Shown one piece after another: positions 45,469-53,528 of a stretch of DNA of 64,000 nt; the stretch's first letter is position 1, and the number at the start of each line of letters is the position of its first letter. The DNA is taken from assembly GCF_002013375.1 (NCBI RefSeq), contig NZ_MAEW01000003.1:372001-436000 (forward strand), given 5' to 3'. The stretch is from Mycobacterium sp. D16Q13. GTDB taxonomy: Bacteria > Actinomycetota > Actinomycetes > Mycobacteriales > Mycobacteriaceae. The position numbers were made by a program, and so were the translations under genes. The notes under the pieces were generated by a model. The model worked only from the letters and a program-made list of their open reading frames with translations. It did not search any database and was not told the origin of the DNA.

Positions 45469-46815
45469 CTAAGAGGCCTGGCGCCCGGCGCTGATCATCT
45501 CCTCGCGCGGTACCACTTTGATGCGTTCGCGGCCCTGTTCCTCGCCGAGGGCTACCTCGTGAGCATCGAGCCGTTCCCACTCCTCCCAGGTGGTGTAGTC
45601 AATCCCGCTGCCCCGCAGATGCGCGAAAATCGCATCAGGGTCGGAGATTTCGGCGGGTTGAATACCCGGGAGGTCTGCGAGGAGGCTGGCAATCGTCTCG
45701 GCGGCATCGGATTTGGTGTGTCCGATCAACCCCACGGGTCCGCGCTTGACCCAGCCCGTGACGTAGGTCGATTCGACCGGAATTCCGTCGATATCGAGCA
45801 CCCGCCCGGCATCGTGCGGGACAACCCCGGCGTGGTGGTCGAACGGCAGATCCGCCAGATGCGAGGAGATGTACCCGACGGCCCGGTAGACCGCCTGCAC
45901 CGGCCAATCGGTGTATTCGCCTGTTCCCCTGACCGTCCCGTCGCCGATGAGCTCAGTGCGCTCGGTGCGCAGGGCTTCCACCCTGTCGATTCCCAGCACC
46001 GCCGCGGGCGACTGGCACAGGTGAATGTGAATGCGATGCGGAGCGCCGGTGGGCTCCTGATCGAGGTACTTCATCATGGTGTCGACGACAAGCTTGGTGG
46101 CCTTACTGGAATTGATGGCCTGCTGGCTGCCCTCGTCAATCTCAAACCCCTCCGGGTGCACGATGACGTCCACACTCGGCGAGTGGGACAGCTCGCGAAA
46201 CTCCATGGGGCTGAACTTGATCTGAGCCGGACCGCGCCGCACGAAGACGTGCACATCGGTCGCCTGGTTGAGCGCCAGACCCTGATAGACGTTGGCGGGG
46301 ATCTCGGTGCCCAGCTGTTCATCGGCGGGCTTGGCCAGCATGCGCGCGATATCCAGGGCCACGTTTCCGGCACCCAGCACGGCGACGCTCTTGGCGGTCA
46401 GCGGCCAGTCCCGTGGGACATCGGGATGACCGTCGTACCAGGAGACGAAGTCGGCGGCCCCGTAGCTTTCCGGAAGGTCGATGCCGGGGATCTCGAGCTC
46501 ACGGTCCGCACGCGCACCGGTCGAGAAGATCACCGCGTCATAGAAGCGCCGCAGATCCGAGAGCTTGATGTCGGTGCCGTAGTGGACATTGCCGATGAAC
46601 CGAATCTCGTCACGGGAGAGCACCCGGCGCAGCGCCTTGATGATCTCCTTGATCCGGGGATGGTCAGGAGCCACGCCATAGCGCACCAGGCCATAGGGCG
46701 CGGGCAGCCGGTCGAACACATCGACCTGGGCCTGCTCGTACTCCTTGGTGAGGATGTCGGCGGCGTAGATACCGGCCGGACCTGCGCCGATAACCGCGAC
46801 TCGGATCTTCCTCAT
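45469..46815 (-). CDS. Ferredoxin-NADP+ reductase (adrenodoxin reductase family)
   Basis: A 448-residue FAD/NADP reductase: FAD motif VAVIGAGPAGIYAADIL (about 6-22), VFDRLPAPYGLVRYGVAPDHP (about 33-53), NADP motif VAVLGAGNVALDIARMLA (about 143-160), RRGPAQIKFSPMEFREL, and GWVKRGPVGLIGHTKSDA (about 356-373). It resembles FprB/FprA of M. tuberculosis without the FprB ferredoxin domain. AGGGG six bases before ATG 46815 decides the start over ATG 46839. It could drive FdxD or other ferredoxins. An IdeR-like box lies upstream. Confidence 0.88.
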   Translation of the reverse strand: MRKIRVAVIGAGPAGIYAADILTKEYEQAQVDVFDRLPAPYGLVRYGVAPDHPRIKEIIKALRRVLSRDEIRFIGNVHYGTDIKLSDLRRFYDAVIFSTGARADRELEIPGIDLPESYGAADFVSWYDGHPDVPRDWPLTAKSVAVLGAGNVALDIARMLAKPADEQLGTEIPANVYQGLALNQATDVHVFVRRGPAQIKFSPMEFRELSHSPSVDVIVHPEGFEIDEGSQQAINSSKATKLVVDTMMKYLDQEPTGAPHRIHIHLCQSPAAVLGIDRVEALRTERTELIGDGTVRGTGEYTDWPVQAVYRAVGYISSHLADLPFDHHAGVVPHDAGRVLDIDGIPVESTYVTGWVKRGPVGLIGHTKSDAAETIASLLADLPGIQPAEISDPDAIFAHLRGSGIDYTTWEEWERLDAHEVALGEEQGRERIKVVPREEMISAGRQAS

Positions 46816-46842
46816 GCCATCCCCTTTTGATTCGGACATCGA

Positions 46843-46860
46843 TTAGGTAGGCAAGCCTAA
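46843..46860. promoter_or_regulatory. IdeR-like iron box upstream of the ferredoxin reductase
   Basis: TTAGGTAGGCAAGCCTAA contains the half-sites TTAGG and CCTAA with a spacing of 8 rather than the canonical 9, plus an inner perfect TAGGC-AA-GCCTA. It resembles the DtxR/IdeR box TTAGGTTAGGCTAACCTAA. It lies 27 bases ahead of the ATG at 46815. Confidence 0.5.
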
Positions 46861-46937
46861 AAATAATGCGAGAGAAAGTGGGACGCACGTCCAGAGATCC
46901 CGGTCACACCCCGGTCGGATCTCAGTAACCTGGCCAT

Positions 46938-47426
46938 GTGGTCATCGCGCTGATCGTCGCCGGTGCCGTCCTCGCGGTGCCCCTCGCCCTGTTCGCCCTG
47001 CTCGTCGCGGGCATCCGCCTGCAGATCCGCCCGATTCTCAACGCAATCCGGCGATTCAACCGCGCCGTGACCAACCCGAGGGTCATGTCCGCCGCCGGAA
47101 CCGACGCCACCTCCACGGCCGTCATCCGGCACAACGGCAGGCGCAGCGGCCAGGCCTACGAAACGCCAGTGGAGGCCTTCGACGCCGCGGACAGCACGGT
47201 GCTGATCCTTCTGCCCTATGGACAGTCGGCCGACTGGGTGCGCAACGTGACCGCCCAGGGCGGCGCTGAATTACTCCGCGCAGGCGAGCGACTCACGCTG
47301 GCCAACCCTCGGGTGGTCCCTACCGTGCAGGTGCGGTCGCAGCTCCCGGCCAAGGAGCTACGGATGATGCGCGTGTTCAACGTGCCCGAATGCCTGCAGC
47401 TGACCAAGACACCGGGGCGGGCGTAA
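46938..47426 (+). CDS. Membrane-anchored deazaflavin-reductase-like protein
   Basis: A 162-residue protein with an N-terminal membrane helix (IALIVAGAVLAVPLALFALLVAGI, about 3-26) followed by a split-barrel of the nitroreductase/F420 family, seen in STAVIRHNGRRSGQAYETPVEAF (about 59-81) and LPYGQSADWVRNVTAQGGAELL. The RRSG and NV patterns are those of Ddn-like proteins. The cofactor and substrate are unknown. GTG start at 46938. It is convergent with the gamma-carbonic anhydrase gene (5 bases between stops). Confidence 0.75.
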   Translation: MVIALIVAGAVLAVPLALFALLVAGIRLQIRPILNAIRRFNRAVTNPRVMSAAGTDATSTAVIRHNGRRSGQAYETPVEAFDAADSTVLILLPYGQSADWVRNVTAQGGAELLRAGERLTLANPRVVPTVQVRSQLPAKELRMMRVFNVPECLQLTKTPGRA

Positions 47427-47431
47427 CGCCG

Positions 47432-47953
47432 CTATGTGTCCAAACCGGCCAAATAACGCGTTCCCAGCGCCTGGTAAGCGGCCGGAACGCCCTTAGTCAG
47501 GAACTCTGCCGCAGTGCCCGCGACAGGCCCCTTGACCTTCGCGGGTGAACCCATGACCAGCACATCCTCGGGGATCTGAGTGCCGCCGAGCACCAACGAA
47601 CCCGCGGCCACCATGCTGCGCGAGCCGATGGAGGCGCCGTCGAGCACCGTCGCGTGATTTCCGATCAGGGCGCCGTCACCCACGGTGCAGCTGTGCACCA
47701 GACACATATGCGCCACTGTCGCGCCCTCACCGATGTCTACCGGCATCCCGGGATCGCTGTGCAGCACCGACCCGTCCTGAATGTTGGCTCCCGCCCGGAT
47801 CACAATCGGGGCGTAATCGGCGCGGATGACCGTGTTGAACCAGATCGAAGCGCCGGCTTCGACTGTGACGTCTCCGATAAGACAGGCGGTCGGCGCGACG
47901 AACGCCTCCGGGTGGACGCTCGGGCTTTTTCCGTCGAGTGAGTACAAAGGCAT
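47432..47953 (-). CDS. Gamma-carbonic anhydrase family protein (Rv3525c-like)
   Basis: A 173-residue left-handed beta-helix protein with hexapeptide repeats: SVHPEAFVAPTACLIGDVTVEAGASIWFNTVIRAD, then IVIRAGANIQDGSVLHSDPG. Histidines in VAHMCLVHSC and GNHATV fit the trimeric zinc site. The orthologue Rv3525c is divergent from kshA in M. tuberculosis as here, which suggests a sterol-linked role, though activity is unproven. It shares the KstR box at 48026. Confidence 0.88.
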   Translation of the reverse strand: MPLYSLDGKSPSVHPEAFVAPTACLIGDVTVEAGASIWFNTVIRADYAPIVIRAGANIQDGSVLHSDPGMPVDIGEGATVAHMCLVHSCTVGDGALIGNHATVLDGASIGSRSMVAAGSLVLGGTQIPEDVLVMGSPAKVKGPVAGTAAEFLTKGVPAAYQALGTRYLAGLDT

Positions 47954-48025
47954 GCGCAGACCCTAGCCAAGGCCACTATTTCCGCTTGTGGCAGGCATAT
48001 TTCTTGCGCTCCGGGGGGCCAAAAC

Positions 48026-48039
48026 TGTAACCTGTTCTA
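48026..48039. promoter_or_regulatory. KstR operator ahead of kshA
   Basis: TGTAACCTGTTCTA fits TNNAACNNGTTNNA at all fixed positions. It lies 54 bases before kshA and 72 bases before the divergent gamma-carbonic anhydrase gene. Confidence 0.82.
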
Positions 48040-48093
48040 GTTGAAGATGGTCGCCACAGCGGCCAGCATCGAAACACTGGAGGCAGCCCCGCC

Positions 48094-49281
48094 ATGAGCA
48101 CAGATACCGCAGGAATCGGCGTTCGCGAGATCGACGTCGGCGAGCTTCCGACGCGCTATGCCCGTGGTTGGCACTGCCTCGGCGTCGCAGAGTCGTTCAG
48201 GGACGGGGAGCCGCACGCCATCGACGCGTTCGGCACCAAGCTGGTCGTATTCGCCGATACCCAGGGCGATATCAAGGTGCTCGACGGCTACTGCCGCCAC
48301 ATGGGCGGCGACCTGTCCCAGGGAACCGTCAAGGGCGACAACGTCGCCTGCCCGTTCCATGATTGGCGGTGGGGCGGAGACGGCAAGTGCAAGCTCGTCC
48401 CTTACGCCAAGCGCACGCCCAAGCTGGCCCGCACCCGCAGCTGGACCACCGACGTGAAAAGCGGTCTGCTGTTCGTTTGGCATGACGCCGAGGGCAACGG
48501 TCCGACGGATGACGTTGAGATTCCGGAGGTTCCGGAGTTCGCGGACGACGGCTGGACCACCTGGGACTGGAACACCATCGTCATCGAGGGTTCCAACTGC
48601 CGCGAAATCGTGGACAACGTCACCGATATGGCGCACTTTTATTACATCCACTTCGGATTCCCGACGTTCTTCAAGAACGTCTTCGAGGGTCACATCGCCT
48701 CGCAGTATCTGCGTACCGTCGGCCGTCCCGACGTGCAGTTGGGCGGTTCCTCGCAGTACACCGGTGAACAGATCCTTGATTCGGAGGCCTCGTACTTCGG
48801 GCCGTCCTTCATGATCAACTGGCTGCACAACAACTATGGCGGCTACAAGGCAGAGTCGATCCTGATCAACTGCCACTACCCGATCGACCAGAATTCGTTT
48901 GTCCTGCAGTACGGCGTCATCGTCCAGAAGCCCGAGGGCATGGACGAGAAGATGACCGGCAAGCTCTCGCGCGCGATGACCAAGGGTGTGGGACAAGGCT
49001 TCCTGCAAGACGTCGAGATCTGGAAGAACAAGACCCGCATCGATAACCCGCTGCTGGTCGAGGAGGACGGCGCCGTCTACCAGATGCGCCGCTGGTACTC
49101 GCAGTTCTACGTCAACAAGGCCGACGTCACTCCGGAGATGACGGACCGCTTCGAGCTCGAGATCGACACCACCAAGGCCAACGAGTTCTGGCATGGTGAG
49201 GTCGACGAGAACCTGAAGCGCCAAGCGGACGAAAAGGCCGCGGCCGAGGCCGAAGCTCCCGCCGAGGCGACGCAAAGCTAG
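48094..49281 (+). CDS. kshA: 3-ketosteroid-9-alpha-monooxygenase oxygenase subunit
   Basis: A 395-residue Rieske oxygenase that hydroxylates C9 of 3-ketosteroids, opening ring B together with KstD. Rieske [2Fe-2S] ligands are Cys67-x-His69 and Cys86-xx-His89; the mononuclear iron ligands are His181 and His186 in DMAHFYYIHFGFP plus a later Asp. These positions equal those in M. tuberculosis KshA. The reductase subunit KshB is not in this window. Start ATG 48094. Confidence 0.97.
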   Translation: MSTDTAGIGVREIDVGELPTRYARGWHCLGVAESFRDGEPHAIDAFGTKLVVFADTQGDIKVLDGYCRHMGGDLSQGTVKGDNVACPFHDWRWGGDGKCKLVPYAKRTPKLARTRSWTTDVKSGLLFVWHDAEGNGPTDDVEIPEVPEFADDGWTTWDWNTIVIEGSNCREIVDNVTDMAHFYYIHFGFPTFFKNVFEGHIASQYLRTVGRPDVQLGGSSQYTGEQILDSEASYFGPSFMINWLHNNYGGYKAESILINCHYPIDQNSFVLQYGVIVQKPEGMDEKMTGKLSRAMTKGVGQGFLQDVEIWKNKTRIDNPLLVEEDGAVYQMRRWYSQFYVNKADVTPEMTDRFELEIDTTKANEFWHGEVDENLKRQADEKAAAEAEAPAEATQS

Positions 49282-49285
49282 TGCG

Positions 49286-49783
49286 ATGACCGAAGTTTCA
49301 GCAGGGTCTTCCTTGACTGAGAAAAATACCAGCCCTCCGAGCGTGGAGGAGCTGGCTCAGTCGATGCTGGCACTGCATGGCGCCCATGGGGAAGACGAGG
49401 CTCATGAATCCGCTGGATCGGGGCGCTCGAATGGCCACTGGTCGAAGGCGCCTGCATTCGAACACGATCCAGAGCGGGCCGCGCAGCTGCATGAGGCCAC
49501 CGAGGGCGACAAGCAGCGGTACCTGACCTCCGGCCTTCAGGAAGTCGACTGCCGGTTCTGCCATGGCTCGGTGATGGTGAAGAAGCTCAGTCTCAATCAC
49601 ACTGCTGTGCAATGGAATACCGCGGCGGCCGGGCGGTGCGCCTTCTTCGCGCAGATGCGTGAGGAGGGCACCAACACGGCGCGGGTGCGCGGGTGCCCCC
49701 GCCTGTCCGACAGCATTGCGCATGCAGTCGCCGAGGGCTGCCTCGACCAGATCTGCACGGCAGCACCGCCCGGGGACGGCTGA
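49286..49783 (+). CDS. Cys-rich protein downstream of kshA (Rv3527-like)
   Basis: A 165-residue protein. The first half is polar and low-complexity; the second half contains several conserved-looking cysteines, VDCRFCHGSVMVKKL (CxxC), AAGRCAFF, VRGCPRLSD and GCLDQIC, plausible zinc or Fe-S ligands. It follows kshA by 4 bases and matches the position of Rv3527. Because KshA needs electrons, an Fe-S or assembly role is possible but unproven. It ends 1 base before the stop of dtd on the other strand. Confidence 0.7.
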   Translation: MTEVSAGSSLTEKNTSPPSVEELAQSMLALHGAHGEDEAHESAGSGRSNGHWSKAPAFEHDPERAAQLHEATEGDKQRYLTSGLQEVDCRFCHGSVMVKKLSLNHTAVQWNTAAAGRCAFFAQMREEGTNTARVRGCPRLSDSIAHAVAEGCLDQICTAAPPGDG

Positions 49784-49784
49784 T

Positions 49785-50216
49785 CTACAGCTCCAACAGC
49801 ACGGTCACCGGACCGTCGTTGATCAGTTCAACCTGCATGTGCGCGCCGAAGACCCCCACCTCCACGTGTGCACCGAAGTTCCGCAGGGCGTCCGCGAACG
49901 CCGCCACGACAGGTTCGGCGACATTTCCGGGCGCAGCCGCGTTCCACGCCGGACGACGCCCCTTCTTCGTGTTGGCATACAGCGTGAATTGACTGACCAC
50001 CAGTATCGGAGCACCGAGGTCGGCAGCGGACTTCTCATCGTCGAGAATGCGCAGTTGCCACAGTTTTTCTGCGAGTTGCGCGGCCATACCGGCATCGTCA
50101 TCGTGGGTGACGCCCACGAGCGCCAGCAGTCCTTGACCTTCGGGGCGGATCGCGCCGACCACCGCCCCGTCCACGGACACTGACGCCGAGACAACTCGCT
50201 GCACCAGAACACGCAC
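49785..50216 (-). CDS. dtd: D-aminoacyl-tRNA deacylase
   Basis: A 143-residue DTD, which hydrolyses D-amino acids (and Gly mischarged on tRNA-Ala) from tRNA. It starts [17 protein letters not shown], and carries the catalytic [15 protein letters not shown] segment (about 75-89) and the C-terminal [13 protein letters not shown]. The motifs and length match the family. It begins 1 base after the end of the FAD/NAD(P)-binding gene, so it is at the end of that transcript. Confidence 0.95.
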   Translation of the reverse strand: MRVLVQRVVSASVSVDGAVVGAIRPEGQGLLALVGVTHDDDAGMAAQLAEKLWQLRILDDEKSAADLGAPILVVSQFTLYANTKKGRRPAWNAAAPGNVAEPVVAAFADALRNFGAHVEVGVFGAHMQVELINDGPVTVLLEL

Positions 50217-50217
50217 G

Positions 50218-51522
50218 TTACGACCCTATCAGCGCCGCCAATCGCTCCGCCTGCGCCCTGATCTCCGCGAATGCCGTTGTTTCCCAGAGATTTCCGCGCC
50301 GCAGCGGACCGAGTGTCCACATCGGCACCACCGCAGGAAGAAGCCGTCCTTCGGCGTCGGTATCCAACCCCAGGTTCAGTGGCCCGGGTCTCACCAAGCC
50401 GTCGGCAAGGAGTTGGCTCCACAGCGGATCGGCGGCGGCGGTGATGTCGTATTGCGGGCCGGTGCAATTGATCACCGCACCTATGTCGAGGACCTGGCCC
50501 GTCGACAACGTCGCCCGGACTCCGGTGCCGGCGGCAACGGTATTCACCAACTCCGCACAATAGAGCCGCAACCCCCCGTCGCCGAGGTACCGATCGACCT
50601 GAGCGGCGGTCCGCGGCGCCATCCGGTGGCGGTGAATATCCCACAGCCTGCGGTACTTTCGCAGGAAATGAGACCGCTCCTCGTCGGTCATGGCCATCCA
50701 GAGCGCACCGGCATGCGGGCGCAGCGCGTCCACCGCAACACACGCGTCGCCACCCTGGGCGATCACGTCCTGGACATAGCGCACAGAACGCTCCAGCACC
50801 TGCCCACGATCGATAGTGAAGGCAGGTGCCGGCACCCGCGACGACGGATCCTGACGATGCGCTCGTGGCAGCAGCCCGCTGCGGGAGATCGCGTGCACGA
50901 CACGATCCGGCCGCCGCAGTGTGCAGGTGAGGTCGGCCATCGTCAGACCTGTTCCGATGAGCAGTAAATCGCCGTGCTCCGGAAGGCCGTCGAGTGCACC
51001 CGGGCGCCAGGGGTCGCTCACGAAGAGTGCACTATCACGCAACCATTTTGGCGCCCAAGACGTTCCGGGAGTATTAGGCCCGGCCGCGAGAATCACGGCG
51101 TCAGCGCGCACCCTTTCGCCATTGCACAGGGTGATCGCGAGTCCGTGGCCGTGCGTGGCTACCGCAACAACGCGGCGATGAACACGGGTCACCCGATCGC
51201 CGCGCGCCCCGTCGAAGGCGCTGGAGAGATAACGTCCGAACAGCCCCCGGGGAACGAAATCCTCGGGACCCGCGCCCGATAGACCATTGCCGCCCAGCCA
51301 GGCCACGAAATCCAGGGGCTCGCTGGCGTCGGCGCTGAGCTTGCCAGCAGGAACATTCAGGAGATGACGCGGATCGGTGGTGCGATAGGGAACTCCTGGC
51401 CCGGTACTCGCGTCGGGGTCGATCACGGTCAGACGCAGCGCCCTGGAGTCCCTGCGCCGCAGTAGATGTAGGGCAGCCATTGTTCCCGCCGCGCCGGCAC
51501 CGACGACGGCGACATGTGTCAT
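50218..51522 (-). CDS. FAD/NAD(P)-binding protein (YdhS/HpyO-like)
   Basis: A 434-residue flavoprotein with the dinucleotide motif [21 protein letters not shown] at the N-terminus, [22 protein letters not shown] (about 45-66), and a second site [17 protein letters not shown] (about 186-202). Members of this family are poorly characterised FAD-dependent oxidoreductases. It lies 28 bases downstream of the sulfotransferase gene and 1 base ahead of dtd. Whether it works with the sulfotransferase is unknown. Confidence 0.8.
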   Translation of the reverse strand: MTHVAVVGAGAAGTMAALHLLRRRDSRALRLTVIDPDASTGPGVPYRTTDPRHLLNVPAGKLSADASEPLDFVAWLGGNGLSGAGPEDFVPRGLFGRYLSSAFDGARGDRVTRVHRRVVAVATHGHGLAITLCNGERVRADAVILAAGPNTPGTSWAPKWLRDSALFVSDPWRPGALDGLPEHGDLLLIGTGLTMADLTCTLRRPDRVVHAISRSGLLPRAHRQDPSSRVPAPAFTIDRGQVLERSVRYVQDVIAQGGDACVAVDALRPHAGALWMAMTDEERSHFLRKYRRLWDIHRHRMAPRTAAQVDRYLGDGGLRLYCAELVNTVAAGTGVRATLSTGQVLDIGAVINCTGPQYDITAAADPLWSQLLADGLVRPGPLNLGLDTDAEGRLLPAVVPMWTLGPLRRGNLWETTAFAEIRAQAERLAALIGS

Positions 51523-51550
51523 GGACGAGCCATGAGCGCGAAGACCAACA

Positions 51551-52726
51551 TCACAGCCCCGCGAAGCGCTCCACCACCGCTTCCTTGCTCAGCCCATAGT
51601 CGGCCAGCGAGTAGACGTGCTTGGGTGCGCGCGGGCCCTTTTGGCTCTCATCGTTCATCTTCTGCATCTCGACCAGCGCGGACGCCGACAACTCCAGTCC
51701 GAAGTGTCGGTAGATGGATTCGACAGTGCCAATCGGGTCTGAGATGAAGTCGAAGTAGTCGACATCGCAGAACTGTGCCTCGTCATACTTGGTACGCGCG
51801 GACTTGAACGACTCCAGGCCGCGGGCCCACGTGTCCAGCTGATCAGCGCCGAGAGTGGCACCCACGAAGGTCTCCGACCAGCCCGCCGTCGCATGCTCGT
51901 TGAGCGAGCAGACCGAGGCAATGATGGTCTCGGCCGGGCGATGTGTCTGGATAACCAACGCGTCCGGGTATACCTCCATGAGCGCATCGAGAGCGAAAAG
52001 ATGACTCGGATTCTTGAGTACCCAACGCTTTTCGATGTCGTTGAGACCGATCAGCTGCAAGTTGGCCTTGTAACGCCGGTACGCCGGTGTCCAGTCCTGT
52101 TGAGACAGCCACTGGGCGTAGGTGGGCACGTGCGCAAGACATTCATAGGACACCGAATGCACCGACTGCCGCAACAGCTGCCAGCATTCCTCGACCTCGC
52201 TGGCCGACATGTAATGCAGGCCCATGAATTCCGGGTTCTCCACATGGTGCTTGGAGAACTGCGCCTCCAGCTGCTGGTACACGGGGTTGGTGTCCCAGGT
52301 GTCGCGGGCCGGCCGGGGCTGCGGGAAGTCGGCCAGCCACATCTCCAGCCCCTGATGCATCGGGTCGGCGTTGAGGAGGCGATGCAGCGCGGTGGTGCCG
52401 GTACGAGGCAGGCCGGTGACGAAGATGGGCCGATCGATCGCTACCTGTGCATGATCGGGATGTGCCTTGAACGCAGCCTCGCTGAGCAGCCGTGCCCCCA
52501 ATGCGCCGCGCAGGAAGACCCGAGACATCTTGGAGCCCAACGGAGTCAGCCCGGCCTCGCTGTGATAGGAGTCCAGTAGCACCCCTAGCGCTTCGCGATA
52601 GTTGTCGACAGACTCGTCCCCGAAGTCATCCAGACCGATGAGCCGGGTGGCCGACTCGTGTAGGTCGTCCACGGTGCCGACGCTGGTGCGCTGCGCGTTC
52701 GATTCAGAGTTCTCGTCAAAACTCAT
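51551..52726 (-). CDS. PAPS-dependent sulfotransferase family protein (Rv3529c-like)
   Basis: A 391-residue cytosolic sulfotransferase-fold protein. The 5'-phosphosulfate loop is RPIFVTGLPRTGTTALHRLL (about 99-118) and the 3'-phosphate site lies near VIQTHRPAETIIASVCSL. Its acceptor is unknown; Rv3529c in M. tuberculosis belongs to the cholesterol-regulon neighbourhood, so a sterol- or lipid-derived hydroxyl is a fair guess. AAGGAGATCAGT precedes ATG 52726. It follows the SDR gene by 16 bases. Confidence 0.88.
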   Translation of the reverse strand: MSFDENSESNAQRTSVGTVDDLHESATRLIGLDDFGDESVDNYREALGVLLDSYHSEAGLTPLGSKMSRVFLRGALGARLLSEAAFKAHPDHAQVAIDRPIFVTGLPRTGTTALHRLLNADPMHQGLEMWLADFPQPRPARDTWDTNPVYQQLEAQFSKHHVENPEFMGLHYMSASEVEECWQLLRQSVHSVSYECLAHVPTYAQWLSQQDWTPAYRRYKANLQLIGLNDIEKRWVLKNPSHLFALDALMEVYPDALVIQTHRPAETIIASVCSLNEHATAGWSETFVGATLGADQLDTWARGLESFKSARTKYDEAQFCDVDYFDFISDPIGTVESIYRHFGLELSASALVEMQKMNDESQKGPRAPKHVYSLADYGLSKEAVVERFAGL

Positions 52727-52742
52727 ACTGATCTCCTTGAGG

Positions 52743-53528
52743 CTAGGCGTGGAATTCGCCGCAGTTGACATCGAGGGCCTGGCCGGTAATGCCGCTCGCC
52801 AGGTCGGACGCGAGGAACAGCACGGCGTTTGCCACCTCGTCAGTGGTCGGCAGCCGCTTGAGATCGGAGTTCGCCGCTGTGTACTCGTAGATCTGTTCGA
52901 CGGTGCCGCCGTACTTCTTGGCCTGATGTTCGAAGTAGCCCTTGAGGTTTTCACCCCACATGTAACCGGGCACAACTGAATTGACCCGAACTCCCTGCGG
53001 CCCAAGCTCTGTAGCCAGCGATTGGGACATGGCCAGCAGCGCTGCCTTGGCGATCTTGTAACTGCCATAGCGGATCTGCGAGTGCCGGATGACCATCGAA
53101 TTGATGTTGACCACCGCACCGTTCGATTGGGCGAGCACTGCGGCCAATTTCTGCGTCAGCCGCAGCGTACCGACCACGGTGAGTTCGACGCTATCGCGAA
53201 TATGCTGGTAGTCCGTCTTCTCCAGGGATTTCATCGACGGGATGCTGAAGGCGTTGTTGACGAGAACATCAACGCCGCCGAAGGTCTCGGTCGCGCGTTC
53301 GACAAGATTGGCGACGCTGGCCTCGTCGGTGATGTCCGTGGCCACGGTGAGGGCCCTGCGTCCGGTAGCGGTGATCTGTTCGGCCACCTCGTCGAGGCGT
53401 GATTGCGTACGTGCCGCGAGAACGACATCCGCGCCGGCCGCCGCGAACTTGGTGGCCAATGTGGCGCCGAGACCGGGGCCGATGCCGGACACGACGACAA
53501 CCTTGCCGGCGAAATCAAGGAGACTCAT
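52743..53528 (-). CDS. Short-chain dehydrogenase (Rv3530c-like)
   Basis: A 261-residue SDR with Rossmann motif VVSGIGPGLGATLATKF (about 12-28), NNAFS (about 90), the active site Ser in NINSMVIRHSQIRYGSYKIAKAA and the YxxxK motif YKIAK. Substrate unknown; the neighbouring genes suggest a hydroxy-lipid or steroid. Its ATG shares a base with the stop of the DUF1214 gene (TGATG). Confidence 0.88.
   Translation of the reverse strand: MSLLDFAGKVVVVSGIGPGLGATLATKFAAAGADVVLAARTQSRLDEVAEQITATGRRALTVATDITDEASVANLVERATETFGGVDVLVNNAFSIPSMKSLEKTDYQHIRDSVELTVVGTLRLTQKLAAVLAQSNGAVVNINSMVIRHSQIRYGSYKIAKAALLAMSQSLATELGPQGVRVNSVVPGYMWGENLKGYFEHQAKKYGGTVEQIYEYTAANSDLKRLPTTDEVANAVLFLASDLASGITGQALDVNCGEFHA

Noticed and set aside
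45310..46830. 506-codon open frame on the plus strand
   Set aside because: Antisense to the ferredoxin reductase and runs over the hairpin terminator.
52727..53119. N-terminal extension of the sulfotransferase frame to 53119
   Set aside because: The extension overlaps the SDR gene out of frame and lacks similarity; ATG 52726 has a strong ribosome-binding site.
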